Source: Caenorhabditis remanei (taxonomy: Eukaryota; Nematoda; Chromadorea; Rhabditida; Rhabditidae). From it: DNA of 64,000 nt. The notes beneath the pieces were generated by a model. That model did no database searches and was not told the DNA's origin. It saw only the letters and a program-made list of their open reading frames with translations. The first letter of the stretch is position 1, and each line of letters opens with the position of its first letter. Shown piece by piece: positions 24,397 to 39,426 of this stretch. A program made the translations under genes and the position numbers. The DNA is taken from the NCBI RefSeq assembly GCF_010183535.1, contig NC_071333.1, positions 11,158,587-11,222,586 of the forward strand, given 5' to 3'.

Positions 24397-27300
24397 TCAG
24401 TCTTCTTCTTCTTCAAGATATCGTTTGCGATCTTCTAGAACATAAGCCCCAGCAGCCGAGCGTAGTGATTCCAAGTTTTCAGCTCCAGACTGAGCAGCCA
24501 TCCTGGCGAACAGACTACTCTGATCGTCGAGGAGGGTTATCGGTTTGTCAAATTCAACAAGCTCTCCCTTTTCGAACACCTGCAAGTTGTTGCGAACATA
24601 AGCACTGTTTGCTCTTTCAAACCCTCTTACCATTATCATATCAGTGTTCATTATGGTGTGAAGACGGTGAGCAACAGTGATGATAGTCGCATCTTTGAAG
24701 AAGTTTCGAATTGTTTTCTGGATACACGCATCGGTCACTCCATCCACGTTGGCAGTAGCTTCATCAATTACAAGTATACGAGACCGATGGATCATGGCAC
24801 GAGCAAGACAGAAGAGTTGACGTTGGCCAACTGACAAACTGACACCACGTTGTCCGAGTTCCACGTGGAGACCTTTCTCTCTAACAATCGTATTTTTCAA
24901 CTCGCACTCAAATATACACAATGTTGTCACTTATATCATAAATATTATCATTTACCTGCTCCAAGGCCTCCCACAACGTGGCGTCATCATACTGATTGTA
25001 GGGATCCAAATTCTCTCGGATTGTTCCTGAGAAAATCACAGGCTCCTGAGGAATAATCGACATTCCTTTTCTTCGGAACTTCAAACTGATGCCATCCAAG
25101 TCCACATCATCAATTCTGACTTGTCCACCACAGTATTCTTTTAAACCAAACAATACTTTGAGAAGTGTCGATTTTCCTGCACCCGTTCTACCCACTACTC
25201 CGATCTGAATTGTATTGAAAATTACTCGTATTGTTTCTTCTGTGCGATTATTTTACCTTTTGTCCTTGGAAGATAACAAAGTTAAGATTGTTGAGCACAT
25301 AAGTGTCTCCGTATTTGACTCGAACGTTTTCAAATTCAATCTGTCCTTTGGAAGGCCAACTTTTCTCCAATACATCGTCCAAATACTTGTCATGTGGTCT
25401 TCTCATCTCCTCTTCTGACTTGAGTTCAGTGTATTCCAGAATTCTTTCAATGGAAACCATCTGCAAAAACGAACGTGTCAAATTTAAATCATGCCCCTAT
25501 TTGCATTGTCTTCGTTTGCAACATTCGTTTCGCATTGTATTCATTTAGAATAAAAGACCGAGCAAATTTACGGGTGGGTCGCTCATTTGGCGCCGGGGCA
25601 AACATTCCATTTGTGTTTGTTGTGATGTGTGGAAAATGCGACAAACCACTTGAATAGTCTGATCAAGGCAGTTCGCGCTTGAACATTGACCAAATCTCTT
25701 TAAAATCATGATGTTTCACCGCGAAGGCATAGTCAGCTGAATCGGGAATGCGAAGGTGGGAGGGTGAATGAATCGGAGGAATCCCAGCGCTAAAAAGAGA
25801 AACAGCAAAAAATAAACTCACTCCGTTTTCCAATTCTGCACTCTGCCGCATTATCCACGAGAAGAATCCACTCAGCTGGACGGCGCACACAAGACACAAT
25901 CCAACTTCACCAACGGTCAACGTTTCTATAAATCTCAATTGTTGTGAAATAAGATACCGCGAATAAATGTTGACCTACCATATTGTAAAACAACAACAAT
26001 CGCCACGATCGAAACGAAAACCGAAACCAAGAAGTCGATACAGATACCGAACCAACGAGCCGACAAGATACCCATATTGTATGCCGCCATGTACACATCC
26101 TGAAGTGGAGTTTTCAATGAAGTTTTGATTGAATCCAAAAACATTTGAAAATTGATGGAAAAATATGAATCTCCTATTTTTAGCCAAATGAACTCACATG
26201 AAGCGCACAGAACTTATCAATCATTTCCATTTCCTTTCTGTAGGCTCTGATCGTGGCCAGCCCATGTATGGTAGAAGTGATGATTGTGTTCAGGGGAGAA
26301 CGAGCTGAAAACTAATTTAGAAAAGAAAATCAGACTTCAATCTTACCAGCTGCTTCAATTCGTTTTAGCTCTCTTGACTTGACCACATAAATTTTCCGAC
26401 ATAAATAAAATCCAATAGTAATAAAAGTGCAAGCGATAATCACCACTGGTCTCACCATCGAAACAAGTCCAACGATACCGAGGAACGTCAACCCGCCCTG
26501 TAATTTAATAACATAATTGCAGGTTGTGGACATAAAAACTTACAAAAACAAATTCGAAATATGTGAAAGCCAACATATCGTCAGTGAGACCAATATCTTT
26601 TGAGAAACGGTTCAGTATTGCTCCTAAAACATTACAGTGAGTGGACTTAATCAGATCAGTTCTCACCTTCTGAGTTACGATCGAAAAACTCCGCTTGGGT
26701 GTTTAGAAGACAATTGAACATAAGGTTGTGAAGGACACGTGATGCATTCAGTTGAGCATTTCTGAACCAAACCGACCGAATAACTCCAAGAAAAGACATA
26801 ACAACGGTGCTAACAACGAATGTCACTTCGTATGTTCGGAATGACATTTGATAGCGGTATCCGAGTATATCAACGTTTTTACTGAATTCTCCTTTTGTTG
26901 TGCTGTTCTTTGCATTCCATTCGTCCAGATCGACTAACCTGTAACACAAAATATTCGTAAATCATAGTTATCGTAGATTGGGTAATCACCATTTGTTGAG
27001 CCACCAGTCAACAAAATTATTCATGAACTGTGTCACCAAAACACAAATAATGAGACAGACGCCAAATTTCAACGGATCAATTACTGCGCGTGTATACTTC
27101 CAATACACCGACCAGGAAATACTTCCAGAGTTTCTTGACTCCAAATTCGATTCATTTCTTGGTTTCACTATTGAAACTTCTCTCTCCAGCGACTTTTTCT
27201 TGATATCATTCACAACGTCCTCATCTTTTTCAAACATCATTTGTTTTTTCTCTGACGGTGAAGGAGGTGGAGAAGATGGTGAGCCTTCGTTGTACAATTC

Positions 27301-30300
27301 ATCATCATTTTTGTCGTCTGCGGCCGATGACTGGAGGCTGATGAACTCTTCAGAAAAATTTGTTTTTAGTTCATCAAGTGTTCCCATTGAGATCATCTTG
27401 TTGTTTTTCATCAGGATCACCGAGCTCAGTGTGCTCAGGAAGTGGATTTGATGAGTGACAAGGACAACGAGCTTATCCGATAAGAATCCACGAATCAGAC
27501 TGAAAAATAATAATTTGCAGAGGGATAGAAATTTGTCAGAATTTGTAATGCACCGGGGACTGTCCAGCAATAAAACTTAAAGGGGGACTGCGCTATTCCC
27601 GAAATGTCGATTTTTACACGAATCGACGCAGAATATCGGGGAAAAAAACTATCCTTTTAAATGTAGGTTTGTAAATCAGATTGAAGGACGTTATCTGCTG
27701 TCAAAGTGTCAAAAATCGCTCATCGTGGTACAGTTCTTACGTTGTTTTTTTTTCGATAGAAAAACTTTGTAGTACATGTAAGAGTAAATTAACTGGAAAA
27801 CAATCACAAATTGCATTAAACAACGTAAAACGTGTACCACAATAAGCGATTTTTACACTTTGACAGCTCATAACTTCCTTTAATCTAATTTTCAGACCTA
27901 CATCCAAGAAGATTTTTTTCTTGTCCCGAGATTCGATTCATGCAGTCTCCCTTTAGTCCTCATAACTTACTTCTCATATAGTTTTCTTCCAACATGGGCA
28001 TCAACTGCGGAAAGTGGGTCATCAAGAAGGTAAATGTCAGCATCAGCATAAATAGCTCGAGCAAGAGCAATTCTTGCCCTCTGACCTCCAGAAAGTGTTG
28101 ATCCATTATCACCAACAACTGTCATATCTCCATTCGAGAGTTGTCGGAAATCTGGTCGGAGAAGACAAAGCTCCAGAGCGTTATGGTATCTTTCCCTGTC
28201 ATAATCATTGCCAAACAAAATGTTTTCCCTGACTGTTCCAGTGAAAATCCATGGCTCTTGTGCACAGTAAGCAATTGATCCATGAACTTCGACGTTTCCT
28301 TTTGACATACGAGCTTCCGATAAAATTGTGAGTAGCAGGGATGATTTTCCACTACCCACAGATCCAATTACTCCGTAACATTCTCCTGATTTGAAACTCT
28401 GGGTAAAACCCTGGATTGCGTAGACCACGTGGAGAGCCGGATCGTCATTTTTTTCGAATTCTTCATCTCTCTTCATGCTTTTCTCTCTTTGTTCAACTTT
28501 GTCATACCAGACAGATGTGACATCAGTTAATTGAATGTTTGGATTATCTGTCTCGCTGGCATCCAGAATCCATGATGGATTTGTTTGAAGTGCACTCAAC
28601 GCTAGCTTATCATTCTCATTCTTCAGTATTTCGGTCTCTGTCTCCAATTCGCTCACAACAGTGTATCGTGAAAACTCTTGCAGTCGGAAGAAAAAATTGA
28701 TCCGGCGACTTGTGGAAATCAGTTCTCTTCCAAAAAGCAACCCGAGTGGAAGAAACAAAGCAAATGGCAAACGAACCGAGTTGTAGAGTGCAGACTGTAA
28801 ATAATAGACCAATTATTATTAGTCATCTATTACATTCGTAGTCACTAACTGCTGCAAACACTCCTTTGGTTGTAAGGTCTTCGTCAAAGTACAAACACGA
28901 GAAGATGTAAACGAAGAGACCAATTTTTGCAGATACAAAGTATATTCCCATGACCATCGAAGAGTAGAATGCAGATTTTCCAACGGCACCTATCTCATTT
29001 CTAAAAAGAACAAAAGTTCTATCTTTGATTAATTAGAATGTTAACTCACTCTCTCAGCTGTTTAATTTTTGCAGCGAAGTTGTCTTCCCAAACGAGCATT
29101 TTGACTACTTTCATCCCGTTTATAATTTCACTCATGATTTTCAATCTCGCATCCATTCTATCACCAATATTACGTCTGTTTACACCGAGTTGATACGAAT
29201 AATATACTTGGAATGTGACAATGATCATCATCACCAAGAATCCTACCAAACAACAAAATCCAAAGTAGAACCAAAGTATAAACCCGTAGAAGAACATGAG
29301 CAGAGGACAGAGCCAAACGTAGTGAGCAAAGAGAAATGCTTGCTCCAATTTTGCTGCGTCTGTGTTGAGAAGCTGGATAAGTTGACCACTGTTTGTATCA
29401 GCAAGAGAGGCTAGTGAAAGTCGTAGTGCTTTTTTGTAGAGCAGAACTCCTGTACCAACTCTCATGTGATTTCCAACGTTCAGCAATCCATGAAAATACG
29501 GATGGTGAATGACTACAGTGACAAATGACAGAAAGGAGATCAGAAGGGCAACTGTAATATATATACTAATGAAACACGTGAATTATCCAAACATCACTTA
29601 CCGAACATTGCGGGCCAATACAGAAAATCTTCCTTCTCTTGAATTTCATAATAACTCATTAACTGTCGGAGAAGTAATGGTTGAGCGACACGAGTGAGCT
29701 CTTCAAGACACAACAGAATTGCATGAAGAATGACGCTGACTTTGGTTGCATCCCATACAGCTGACAAGAAATGCCTATCTGGGGATCCGTTTGAGCTCCA
29801 CGCACTGAAATGTTTTTTAATGTTTTTGAAAATAATTGAACATGGTAGGTGTGGGGGACTTTTCCAAATTGGAACATCATTCCAAATTATTTTTCAACAG
29901 ATTTTCTTCTGTGGCAGATACTATTTATAAAAACTCACTTTTCTAATCGTGATGCTGCATAGACGGCTGTGATCTTCTTTGATGGTTTCTCCAACAATTC
30001 TGCATCTGTTGTTGCATTTCTCGTCCTCCACCAATAAACTCCAACATACGAAAAAATGACACTACTGAAGAATCCCGCTTTGTCTTCTGAGCTCGGATGA
30101 AATCCTTCGACTCCATCCAATCTGCTTCGTTTCCTAATTGGTGTATTTTTATGGATATCCTGACTTTTCTGAAAGAATAATAGGGTTTTTCGTATTGTGT
30201 GGTTTGAATCATCGGTTTTATGAATGAAGAAAAGAACACCTGGCAAGCCGCAGGTGTAATTTGAATGGTTTTTAATGCGGTGAAATGAGCGGAAATTATT

Positions 30301-30576
30301 GAAAAGAACAGATGGTAAGGTTTTTTGTTGGAAAATAGTAGCAATTCCTTTTGAATTATGTTTTGAGGAAAAAGAAGAAGCTGGATGGTGATTCTGTCCA
30401 GTATCAAATACAATCTTTAAAAGTTAGTAATGGAAATTCCACGAAGAAAAGTTTTTACTCTTTTAAGAAGATTTTTTTTCTAAACTAACCTTTTGACTAT
30501 CCGTTTTGTCGATAAGCAAAGCTTTATGTTCTGTATCTAATCTATCCGTGGATGTTCTTGGATTTGATATTGACAT
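24397..30576 (-). CDS. mrp-6: ABCC/MRP full ABC transporter, MRP4-like
   Basis: A plasma-membrane ATP-driven exporter of organic anions or conjugates. Seventeen in-phase exons (complement): 30576-30490, 30168-29939, 29804-29602, 29551-29050, 29000-28850, 28794-27971, 27499-26990, 26938-26667, 26623-26544, 26497-26347, 26304-26198, 26099-25979, 25925-25822, 25460-25257, 25204-24956, 24900-24631, 24579-24397; about 1415 aa. No TMD0 is present. TMD1 begins in exons 2-6. NBD1 has Walker A GSVGSGKSS, Q-loop AQEPW, LSGGQRARIALARA and Walker B YLLDDPLSAVD, with Asp in the catalytic Glu position as is normal in ABCC. An acidic Ser/Pro linker precedes TMD2. NBD2 has GRTGAGKST, LSVGQRQLFCLARA and LVIDEATANVD. 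The symbol follows adjacency to vha-12, as I recall for C. elegans F20B6.3; it is inference. The intron 24580-24630 is 51 bp and in frame, so retention would only insert 17 residues. Confidence 0.93.
27577..27959. repeat. Foldback MITE inside an mrp intron
   Basis: An element of about 380 bp inside the intron 27500-27970. Its ends, TAAAGGGGGACTGC and GCAGTCTCCCTTTA, are inverted. Inner blocks also pair: the one at 27660-27700 with that at 27870-27903, and TGTCAAAGTGTCAAAAATCG at about 27700 with CGATTTTTACACTTTGACAG at about 27850. TA at both borders fits a Tc1/mariner-type duplication. The arms are diverged by several substitutions, so the insertion is not recent. Confidence 0.75.
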
Positions 30577-33500
30577 ACTTGGTTTACCTGAAAATTACTT
30601 TAAATTGAATCAGATTATTCAACTAGAAAAGAAAATAACGACCAATAAATAGTGAAGCCTGCTGAGTACTTACTAGGAACCACAGATTGAATGAAATGGT
30701 CTATTCAACTAAGGGGCGGAGGATACTCTTTCGATAGTATAAACGAGACGCAGGTGGCTAGATACTCCCGTGGGCCCAAGAGTGTCAAGTGAGTAGGTTA
30801 ACGTGGGCAATATGATTTTTTCTATGAGGGCCGTCTTATGCGCAATGACATCATACACACAACTTTATAATTTGACCTGATGAGAAGCGTCTCACAAAAG
30901 TAAAGGGGCTTGAAATTGGAGAAACATGCTTTTCCGACACTTTTTTTCTCAGAAAACGGTGTCCCCGAAATGTAAGGAAGGACATGGCTTTTGATGATCA
31001 ATCAGAAATTGCCGAAATAATCGAAACGTTCGAAAAAAGAAAAAAAGAAGAACAATAGCTAAACGAGATAGCTACCAGATTGTAGAAAATGATCAAAATT
31101 TCGAAAAAAACAGAAATAAATTTAATACTTTTAGCCTCAGTGGCTACGAGGAGTTAACTTTTGACATATTCGGATAAAACCAAAAAAGACAAAACGAACG
31201 AAATTTTGAAAAATGACAAATAGACTTGTTGTTGATACCACAATGTGTCAAATTGTATATAAATGAAAGAATATTCCAGAACCTATACTTTGTTTGTTAA
31301 AATAATACAAGCTGAACAGTACAAAGTGATTCCACAATTGAGTAGGGATACATTTTCTTTCATCTCAGAGACTTCTGTCAGAAAATTATACAAGTTGTAA
31401 CATTCTGCGGGTAACATTCAACAAATGGGGAAAAAATGTTCCCAGGAATTGTGCTTCTCTTTATTGCTTACTGATAAAAACATGTAAAACTAAAACGCAG
31501 ACTGTTAGAGCATGAGCGGACCCATGCCGTTCTTATAGACGGAGAGAGAAAATGGTTAAAGTATTCTTATCTTAACAAACTGTAAAACTTTTTAAAAAAC
31601 GAGAAGTCGTTGACTTTATGACAAATTTATCGGCACTACTTGTGTCAAACAGTTATAACCATAATGACTACACAGAGTTTTCATATGACAAAAAATGAAA
31701 GTAGAAAGGAAATGGATGGCTACAGTAGGTCGGTTTCTCTTTTTTTCCATTGGTACTTGTCATTATTTCGGAAAAAACAAGAAAAATGAACTCATAAAAC
31801 CTATACGATTTGAGGGGTTGAAAAGTCGAGCGCGAATTTTAATCACCATTCCTCGAACGATCTACAATTACGTTCTCTGTGTTGGATGGAACGAAACAAG
31901 CAATTATGTGGAGTGCATTTTCCAATTTTCAAGGGTACCCCAATTACGCCATAAAGTGCTTCTTCTGAGCAGTGACTTTTTGGGGAAATTTGAAATGGAT
32001 TCGATAAAACTGTTTTTTTTTTTTAAATTTTCAGGATGGATTCTTTGAGAACCGATACATACAGAAAACGAGACCGGACCAAAAGTTTGTGACGGAGAAC
32101 ACATCTCACAGAAAAGAAAAAATTCTAAACTTCCAATGAGGTAATTAGGTTTTTTGAACTCATCTCAAAAAGGGTAAACTCATTTTGAACTCTAATAGCT
32201 GTCACCACGTTCAAAACACAGGATACTAAGCAGATGGAAACACATGAGATAGCAATGATTATCGAACAAAGTTCTATGAAGCATCTCTTCAAACTCCTCC
32301 GTAAAAACGTAGCTTTTTTGGATATGTGAGCCGCCGTATATCTAAACGAAAGAAAAGAAATAAATGAGACCCGAGCAGAGAATGCCCTCTCACAGAAGAG
32401 CATGAACATCAAGAGAGCGACCAATGAAGACAACAGAAAGAGGATAACCTTACTACGACAACATCTGCGTCTTACTCGAACAAATGACTAGCAAGAACAC
32501 AAACACATTTTGGTGGCAAGAAGTCACTGGTTTTTCGAAAGTTTTCGTAACTTTTTGATTATGAGAAGAAAGGTGGTAAAATGAGAAGATGAAGAATAAA
32601 AAGAAGAATGGGAAACAAAAAAATGGTGGGAACTATCGAACGTGTTGTTTCTCTATCTATTATGTGCACACAAAAGTAGGTGACAAGAGAGAGAGAGAGG
32701 GGTTTTTGTCCACCGTTTTGTATCTTCTCCTTCTTTCCGCTTTTCTTTCCCTAACTTTTGCGACTATTTGATATTGCAGTGTTAACACAATCCAATGTAG
32801 ACGCAGGAAATATGAAAGAGATGAGTGAAGAATTTCAATTTAAGAATGACGACACATGCTCTTGATGATTTTCATTTTGCTCAACCAGGGAAAGCTTGTG
32901 TTCCAGGACCGGAGGAAAATGCATGAAGAAAGTCTGCTAGAAAATAGTGTTCATGTCGATGTGTGCTCATGTCGCACTAGACTCGTTAAATTATTCTGAA
33001 CATGAAACCGAGGTGTTTGCTGAAACAAGATATACTCAGATATCTAAAAATCAGGTGAGAAGAACAAAGAACTTTTGGAAGAATGTAAAAACAAAAAGCA
33101 AAAATAAACTACTGTTTTCCTGCTTCCAAGAATTTTCCGAGCTAATATTATTCACATTGACGGACACATGTAGAGTTAGAGTTTTTTTTTGCACGGGCGT
33201 TAAAAAAGAAAAATAAACACCGGATTTTCTTTCCACCTGCTTTTACACAACTCTAAAATTAAAAGTATTGTGGTTCACAGAATTGTAATTTATAATGTGT
33301 GAAGAAACACTGGACGTATGTATTGAAAATTTTATTTAGCTACTGTCTGTGTGATGAGAAAAAATGCTAGTAATGCGGTGCAGTATGCACCGGCTTTCGA
33401 ATTGACCTCATAAATTCAGTCAATGAGTGCCTATCAAGAAATTCTCAATGAATTATAATTGAAGTGCAAAGCCGGCCAAGAAATGAGAGAGAAATGCTGG

Positions 33501-33925
33501 CGTCTTCGGTTGAAAATGAGGAATAATCGCGAGAGACACAGGGACCGAGCGTTTGAAAAGACGGCTCGAGGGCTGAACTCGGCGAAACGGATTAGACTCA
33601 CAGACGGAAACTAAGGTACTGAACGTTATTTTTTCTATTTCTATTTCTTCTTTTTTCTTCATCTCGTATACGAATATGGAGAGTGGAGAGTCTTTTTTTC
33701 AAGAGCCAACGTCGTGTGTGTTACTAGGTTACATTCAGTTTCGTAGTGTGTCTGAGCACATTCGACTTTATTTTTGTTTTTTTTCTTGGACAATATCTGT
33801 CACTTTGAATGGGACTTGTAATTTTTCTTTCTTTTACGATTGCAGGTTTTTCTAAAGCAATATTTTGCTCCAAATTTATATATTTCTAGTAACAAGCTTG
33901 TTCATGAATATTCATACCAAATTTC
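30577..33925. other. Intergenic region upstream of the MRP gene
   Basis: Mostly AT-rich non-coding sequence. An acceptor (TTTTCAG) lies just upstream of the MRP start. One terminal-exon-like frame is listed separately (32125-32341). A GAGAGAGAGAGAG tract lies at about 32685-32700. No other gene was found. Confidence 0.4.
32125..32341 (-). CDS. Terminal-exon-like fragment with a hydrophobic segment
   Basis: After the acceptor TTCGTTTAG (minus strand) an open frame of 71 codons ends in TAG at 32125. It contains a basic stretch (KKATFLRRSLKRC) followed by a hydrophobic segment (IELCSIIIAISCVSICLVSC) and a hydrophilic tail. This looks like the last exon of a membrane protein, but I found no upstream exon with a matching phase, so it may be spurious. 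Confidence 0.25.
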
Positions 33926-33928
33926 AAA

Positions 33929-34030
33929 AAAAATTTGGAACGCTTCACGAATTTGCGTGTCATCCTTGCGCAGGGGCCATGCTAATCTTCTCTGTATTGT
34001 TCCAATTTTAGTATATGTTCTCGGAAGAAC
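33929..34030 (-). ncRNA. U6: U6 spliceosomal snRNA
   Basis: The reverse complement starts GTTCTTCCGAGAACATATAC and contains the invariant ACAGAG box (AATACAGAGAAGATTAGCAT), the GCATGGCCCCTGCGCAAGGA segment, and the 3' part ending GCGTTCCAAATTTTTTTT. The T-run is the RNA polymerase III terminator. All core U6 elements, including AGC of the catalytic triad, are intact, so the gene is probably functional. It is divergent from vha-12 with about 530 bp between them. Confidence 0.97.
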
Positions 34031-34052
34031 AAGAATGAGAGAATCGCGAGCG

Positions 34053-34060
34053 TTTATATA
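34053..34060 (-). promoter_or_regulatory. U6 TATA box
   Basis: TATATAAA on the minus strand, 23-30 bp upstream of the U6 start, as expected for a polymerase III type 3 promoter. A GC-rich block (about 34070-34110) further upstream is the likely proximal sequence element. Confidence 0.8.
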
Positions 34061-34559
34061 CCCACCACTCGCCCAGCGGCCGACGTCTCACTGCGAGAGG
34101 CGACCTTGTGTGTCTCCCGTCATTCGACGGCGAAAGATTCGTATTTTTCTCTCGCGTCTCTCCATTTTTCTATGTGACCATGTTGTATTTCGTCTGCGAC
34201 AAAAGGTCAGTAGAGTGCAGACGACGAGAGTAAAGACAAGAGATGCACGCAGACAGCGATACCATACAAAAGTGGGTCTTGCGGCGAATTGCCTGAGACT
34301 ACTGCCTCGGCCACGACCGCGGTGAAAGACCATTGGTCTATTGGTCTCTCTGTATAATATTTGTAACACATAATACCGCTCGTTGCCATCATGTCATTCA
34401 TTCATTCAACTCCTGCTCAGTTTTAGTGCGCACTCCGGTAAAAAACAGGCGGCAAACATCCTCTCATGTTGTTATCCGCCTGTATTCTACTCGTTTCTTA
34501 TGGTTTTCTTCTTCTTTAAACTTAGAATACCTCGAAAAACACTTTAAAAAATTCCAGGA

Positions 34560-36211
<1,652 letters not shown>

Positions 36212-36803
36212 GCAGATTTGGAACCGATTGTACACTAGCTTTGTCACTTCATTCCATTCCCTGCGATACTCTTCGTTTGACTTCTTTTTTAAAGTCATGT
36301 TTATTCCACAATTGTTTTATATTTTCTAGCTACATAGCAATATATTAGCATGTACTTCATGCGATTTGTATTCTTCTCTTCGCCACCCCCACAAGTGATA
36401 TTTAATTCTCGTCATAGATTTGAAATTCAACAAAATTCTATGTTAGTTTATTTTTTACTTTATAAGCCCGATTGTTGTGAAAATTCACTTATATTAACGC
36501 GCATTGTCCTCCCGTGATAGCCAGAATTATACCGTTGTTTATTAGTTTCCACTAGATTTTTATCAGCAAATAAATGGAGCTATCACAAAAACTGTTAAAT
36601 AATTTACAAGTTTCCAAGTTGGCTATAAACTTGTGACAAATGGAACGTCCTGAAATTGTAAAGTAGACTTGAAAACAATCAACCCGAAACAACACAGCGC
36701 GTTATCCGCGATTTCGAGAACGTCAAGCTTCCAGTGAAGGAATTGAATTTTAAAACATTGAAAATTTATTAGAAAATAAGTGTGCAACCATTATTCAGAA
36801 TTA
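36212..36803. other. Convergent 3' region
   Basis: Lies between the vha-12 stop and the stop of the minus-strand membrane-protein gene. It holds both 3' UTRs. No gene or repeat was seen. Confidence 0.4.
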
Positions 36804-38422
36804 TTAAACATCAATGACATTTGCTGGATCGTTGTCTTCGTAATTATTCCTCAAACTTGGAATACCTTCCAAGTCTTTCATCAATGTTTCCATAACATCA
36901 GATGTCTGAAAATCAAATGTTCAAAATTCCAAACTCTCCCTTGTGATCCCTTACTGGTTCTACATTAATAGCAGGCAAACGACGGCTGCTAACACTACCG
37001 GTTCTTCCGTGAATTTGTGGTTGTTCAATCTGAATTATACATATGCTAATTTATGCTAAACAAATCTGTCTCTTACATCAGTTTTGATTGTTTCCTTTGT
37101 GGTTTCCCGTTTATCGAGAGTTTTAGTGACGTAGCTCATCAAACGTTGCGCTAAAATTGTATTGATAAAATCATCATTCATTTGCATGCAATCCCAACTC
37201 ACAGAAACGTCGTTTGCTCAACGTGGTTTGAGTTTCCGACTCGTCATCACTATCATCAAAGTTGGGCGAGCTTCTGATTATAGACCGACGGGTTCTCTAA
37301 AACATATAGTTGTTTTTCTTCTAGATGCCAACGGAATAACAAAGTTCACCTGGTCGAAAGTAGAGTTACGTCGTTGTTCGTGGAATGTACACCATATTTT
37401 GAGCAGACATAAAATGAGTCCAGTAGTGAGTGAGGCGAAGAAAATAAGAATGACGAGGAACACGACAAGACCATAGATGGAGTGGTCAGTGGTGTCAACT
37501 AGCTCAGTAGTCGTTTCCATCTGGAATCAAAATATCGAGATATCAAAAATGAAAGAAGGATGCTTGAGGTGTGGTTTGATGTGCATTCCGAATGTATATC
37601 TCACCGGAAATCTTCAAGTAGTTTGAACAAGAAATTGGTGCAACGGAGCACTCAGAGTAATCTGATGAGGAAGTTGTCAATTGAAAATATGATCTCTAGG
37701 ATTATAATTTTATGTTATGAATGGTTTGGTAAAGATGAATGGGTAGATTGGAAAAAATGATGAGAAATAAGTGTTCCGATAGGAAAACACAGATTAACTG
37801 ATTGATCATCAACAACAAGGTACAATTGTTTGTTATTTTTTATTATAGTTGCTTTTCAGGCTACTCAACGAACTTGTGTGGGCAAAATATGAAATCGAAA
37901 AAAAACACGGCTGGAGCTTTTTCCAAATTCTGTCTGACTCATTTAAATGGAGTACATGATCTTCTGCACAGAATAATATATAAGGTACTACAAGGTCTTT
38001 GAATCCAGAAGATATTTGATTATTAGTCAATTTGATATTGAAAAAGAAAGAAATAATGTTTTCCAGACAAACCAGAATATCATGTTGAGTTTTTTGAAAG
38101 ACCTTCTCAAAATCTTTGAAAAACATTTTCATGTACTTGATACGTGAAAATACAAGGTTATTTATCTCATGTGTCTCAGTTTCTGAAGTTTTGAAAACAG
38201 CTTTGATTCTGCCGGATGATAAACAAACAAGTATAAAGTTTCCAGCAACGGATACTACATCGATTTTTCAAAAACAACTTTCAAACAGCTACATTCTCCT
38301 ATTTCATACGATAAGAAAAGCATTTCCCTAAGCACAATTAGTTTTTTCACACAACTTCACTTACTTCGACAATGAACTTATTACATGGACTATCTGCAGG
38401 TATCATGCCATTCCATGCCGGT
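36804..38422 (-). CDS. Single-pass membrane protein, 5' end not found
   Basis: I do not recognise the family. Exons that splice in phase (complement): 38422-38365, 37520-37350, 37296-37203, 37150-37077, 37029-36955, 36905-36804. The first listed exon (PAWNGMIPADSPCNKFIVE) needs two bases from an earlier exon that I could not place, so the ectodomain and any signal peptide are incomplete; alternatively translation starts at ATG 37520. The membrane segment is YGLVVFLVILIFFASLTTGL, followed by a cytoplasmic tail of about 150 residues rich in Arg/Ser and Asp (RTRRSIIRSSPNFDDSDDES). One transmembrane helix with a modest tail resembles accessory channel subunits in layout only. Stop is TAA at 36804. 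Confidence 0.6.
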
Positions 38423-39426
38423 CTGAAAATGAGACTTTCCGAAAATGGAAACCAAAAAAAGAAAAGATGTTATATGAGAAGACATCTCCTAATGAGATAA
38501 AACATGAAACTGAAAAGTTGGAAACATCAAGGGTGGGCGGAGTAGGCAAGTATCAGATTTTTGAAGATGAAGAAAAGGAAACGTCAGAGATGATGACGAC
38601 AACAAGTGTATTTTGGCCAGAAAAGGAGGTCCGATTGAACCAATTCGGGACTGCTTCCCCTTATTTTCTTACAACACTTGCTTCGTTTGTCGCGTATTCA
38701 CTCGGTGGCACAAGTTTATTTGTAGACTTTTGTGACATCAATCCGTCAAGGAATGTTTGGAAAAAGATGAGTGATGAGAAGGCGGAAATGGCAAGGAGCA
38801 GAAAAGAAGAACGAAGGACGGATAAGGAAAAAAGAGATGTCATCACAGACCGGACATGTATTTGACAGGCTATCCCAAAAAAGATATTGCCAAAAAGAAC
38901 CATTTATGCATCCAAAACCAGTTCAGAAAATAATACGAAATCTTGGAAAATAAAAATGAAAATGAGCAGAAAGAGAAAGAGCTCAGAAAAAGGAAAGCAG
39001 CGATTCTGAAGAGATTTTCGGTTTGCTGACTGAATTAGCAGATTTTTTCGGTTGATGGGGATAGAGATTGCGTGACGCGAGACGAATGCTTGAAATCTCA
39101 TTAGCGCACAATTTTAAGAGAACATTTGAAAAATGATAGAATTTGAAATTTTAGATACAATCCCCTTGTGTAATGAAGAGTGCATTACGATAAGGGTAAA
39201 TGGAAATTGAGGAAAAACGTGTATGGGAATCCAGGAAATTGAATATTAGTTCTCAGGAAGTAATATAATTTCTCGGAAATTAATATGAATCACTGGAGGT
39301 ATTAGAATTCAATTGTTTCCGACAAGAACTGAAAATACAGAATCATTGAAACAATAATTGGTTTTAACAAAAAATTCTTAAACATGAAAATTGCATTGCA
39401 GATTTGAATACAAATTGTCTAACATT

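Noticed and set aside
38467..38865. 132-codon plus-strand open frame
   Set aside because: Lys/Glu-rich reading of a purine-rich stretch, without splice sites or a domain.
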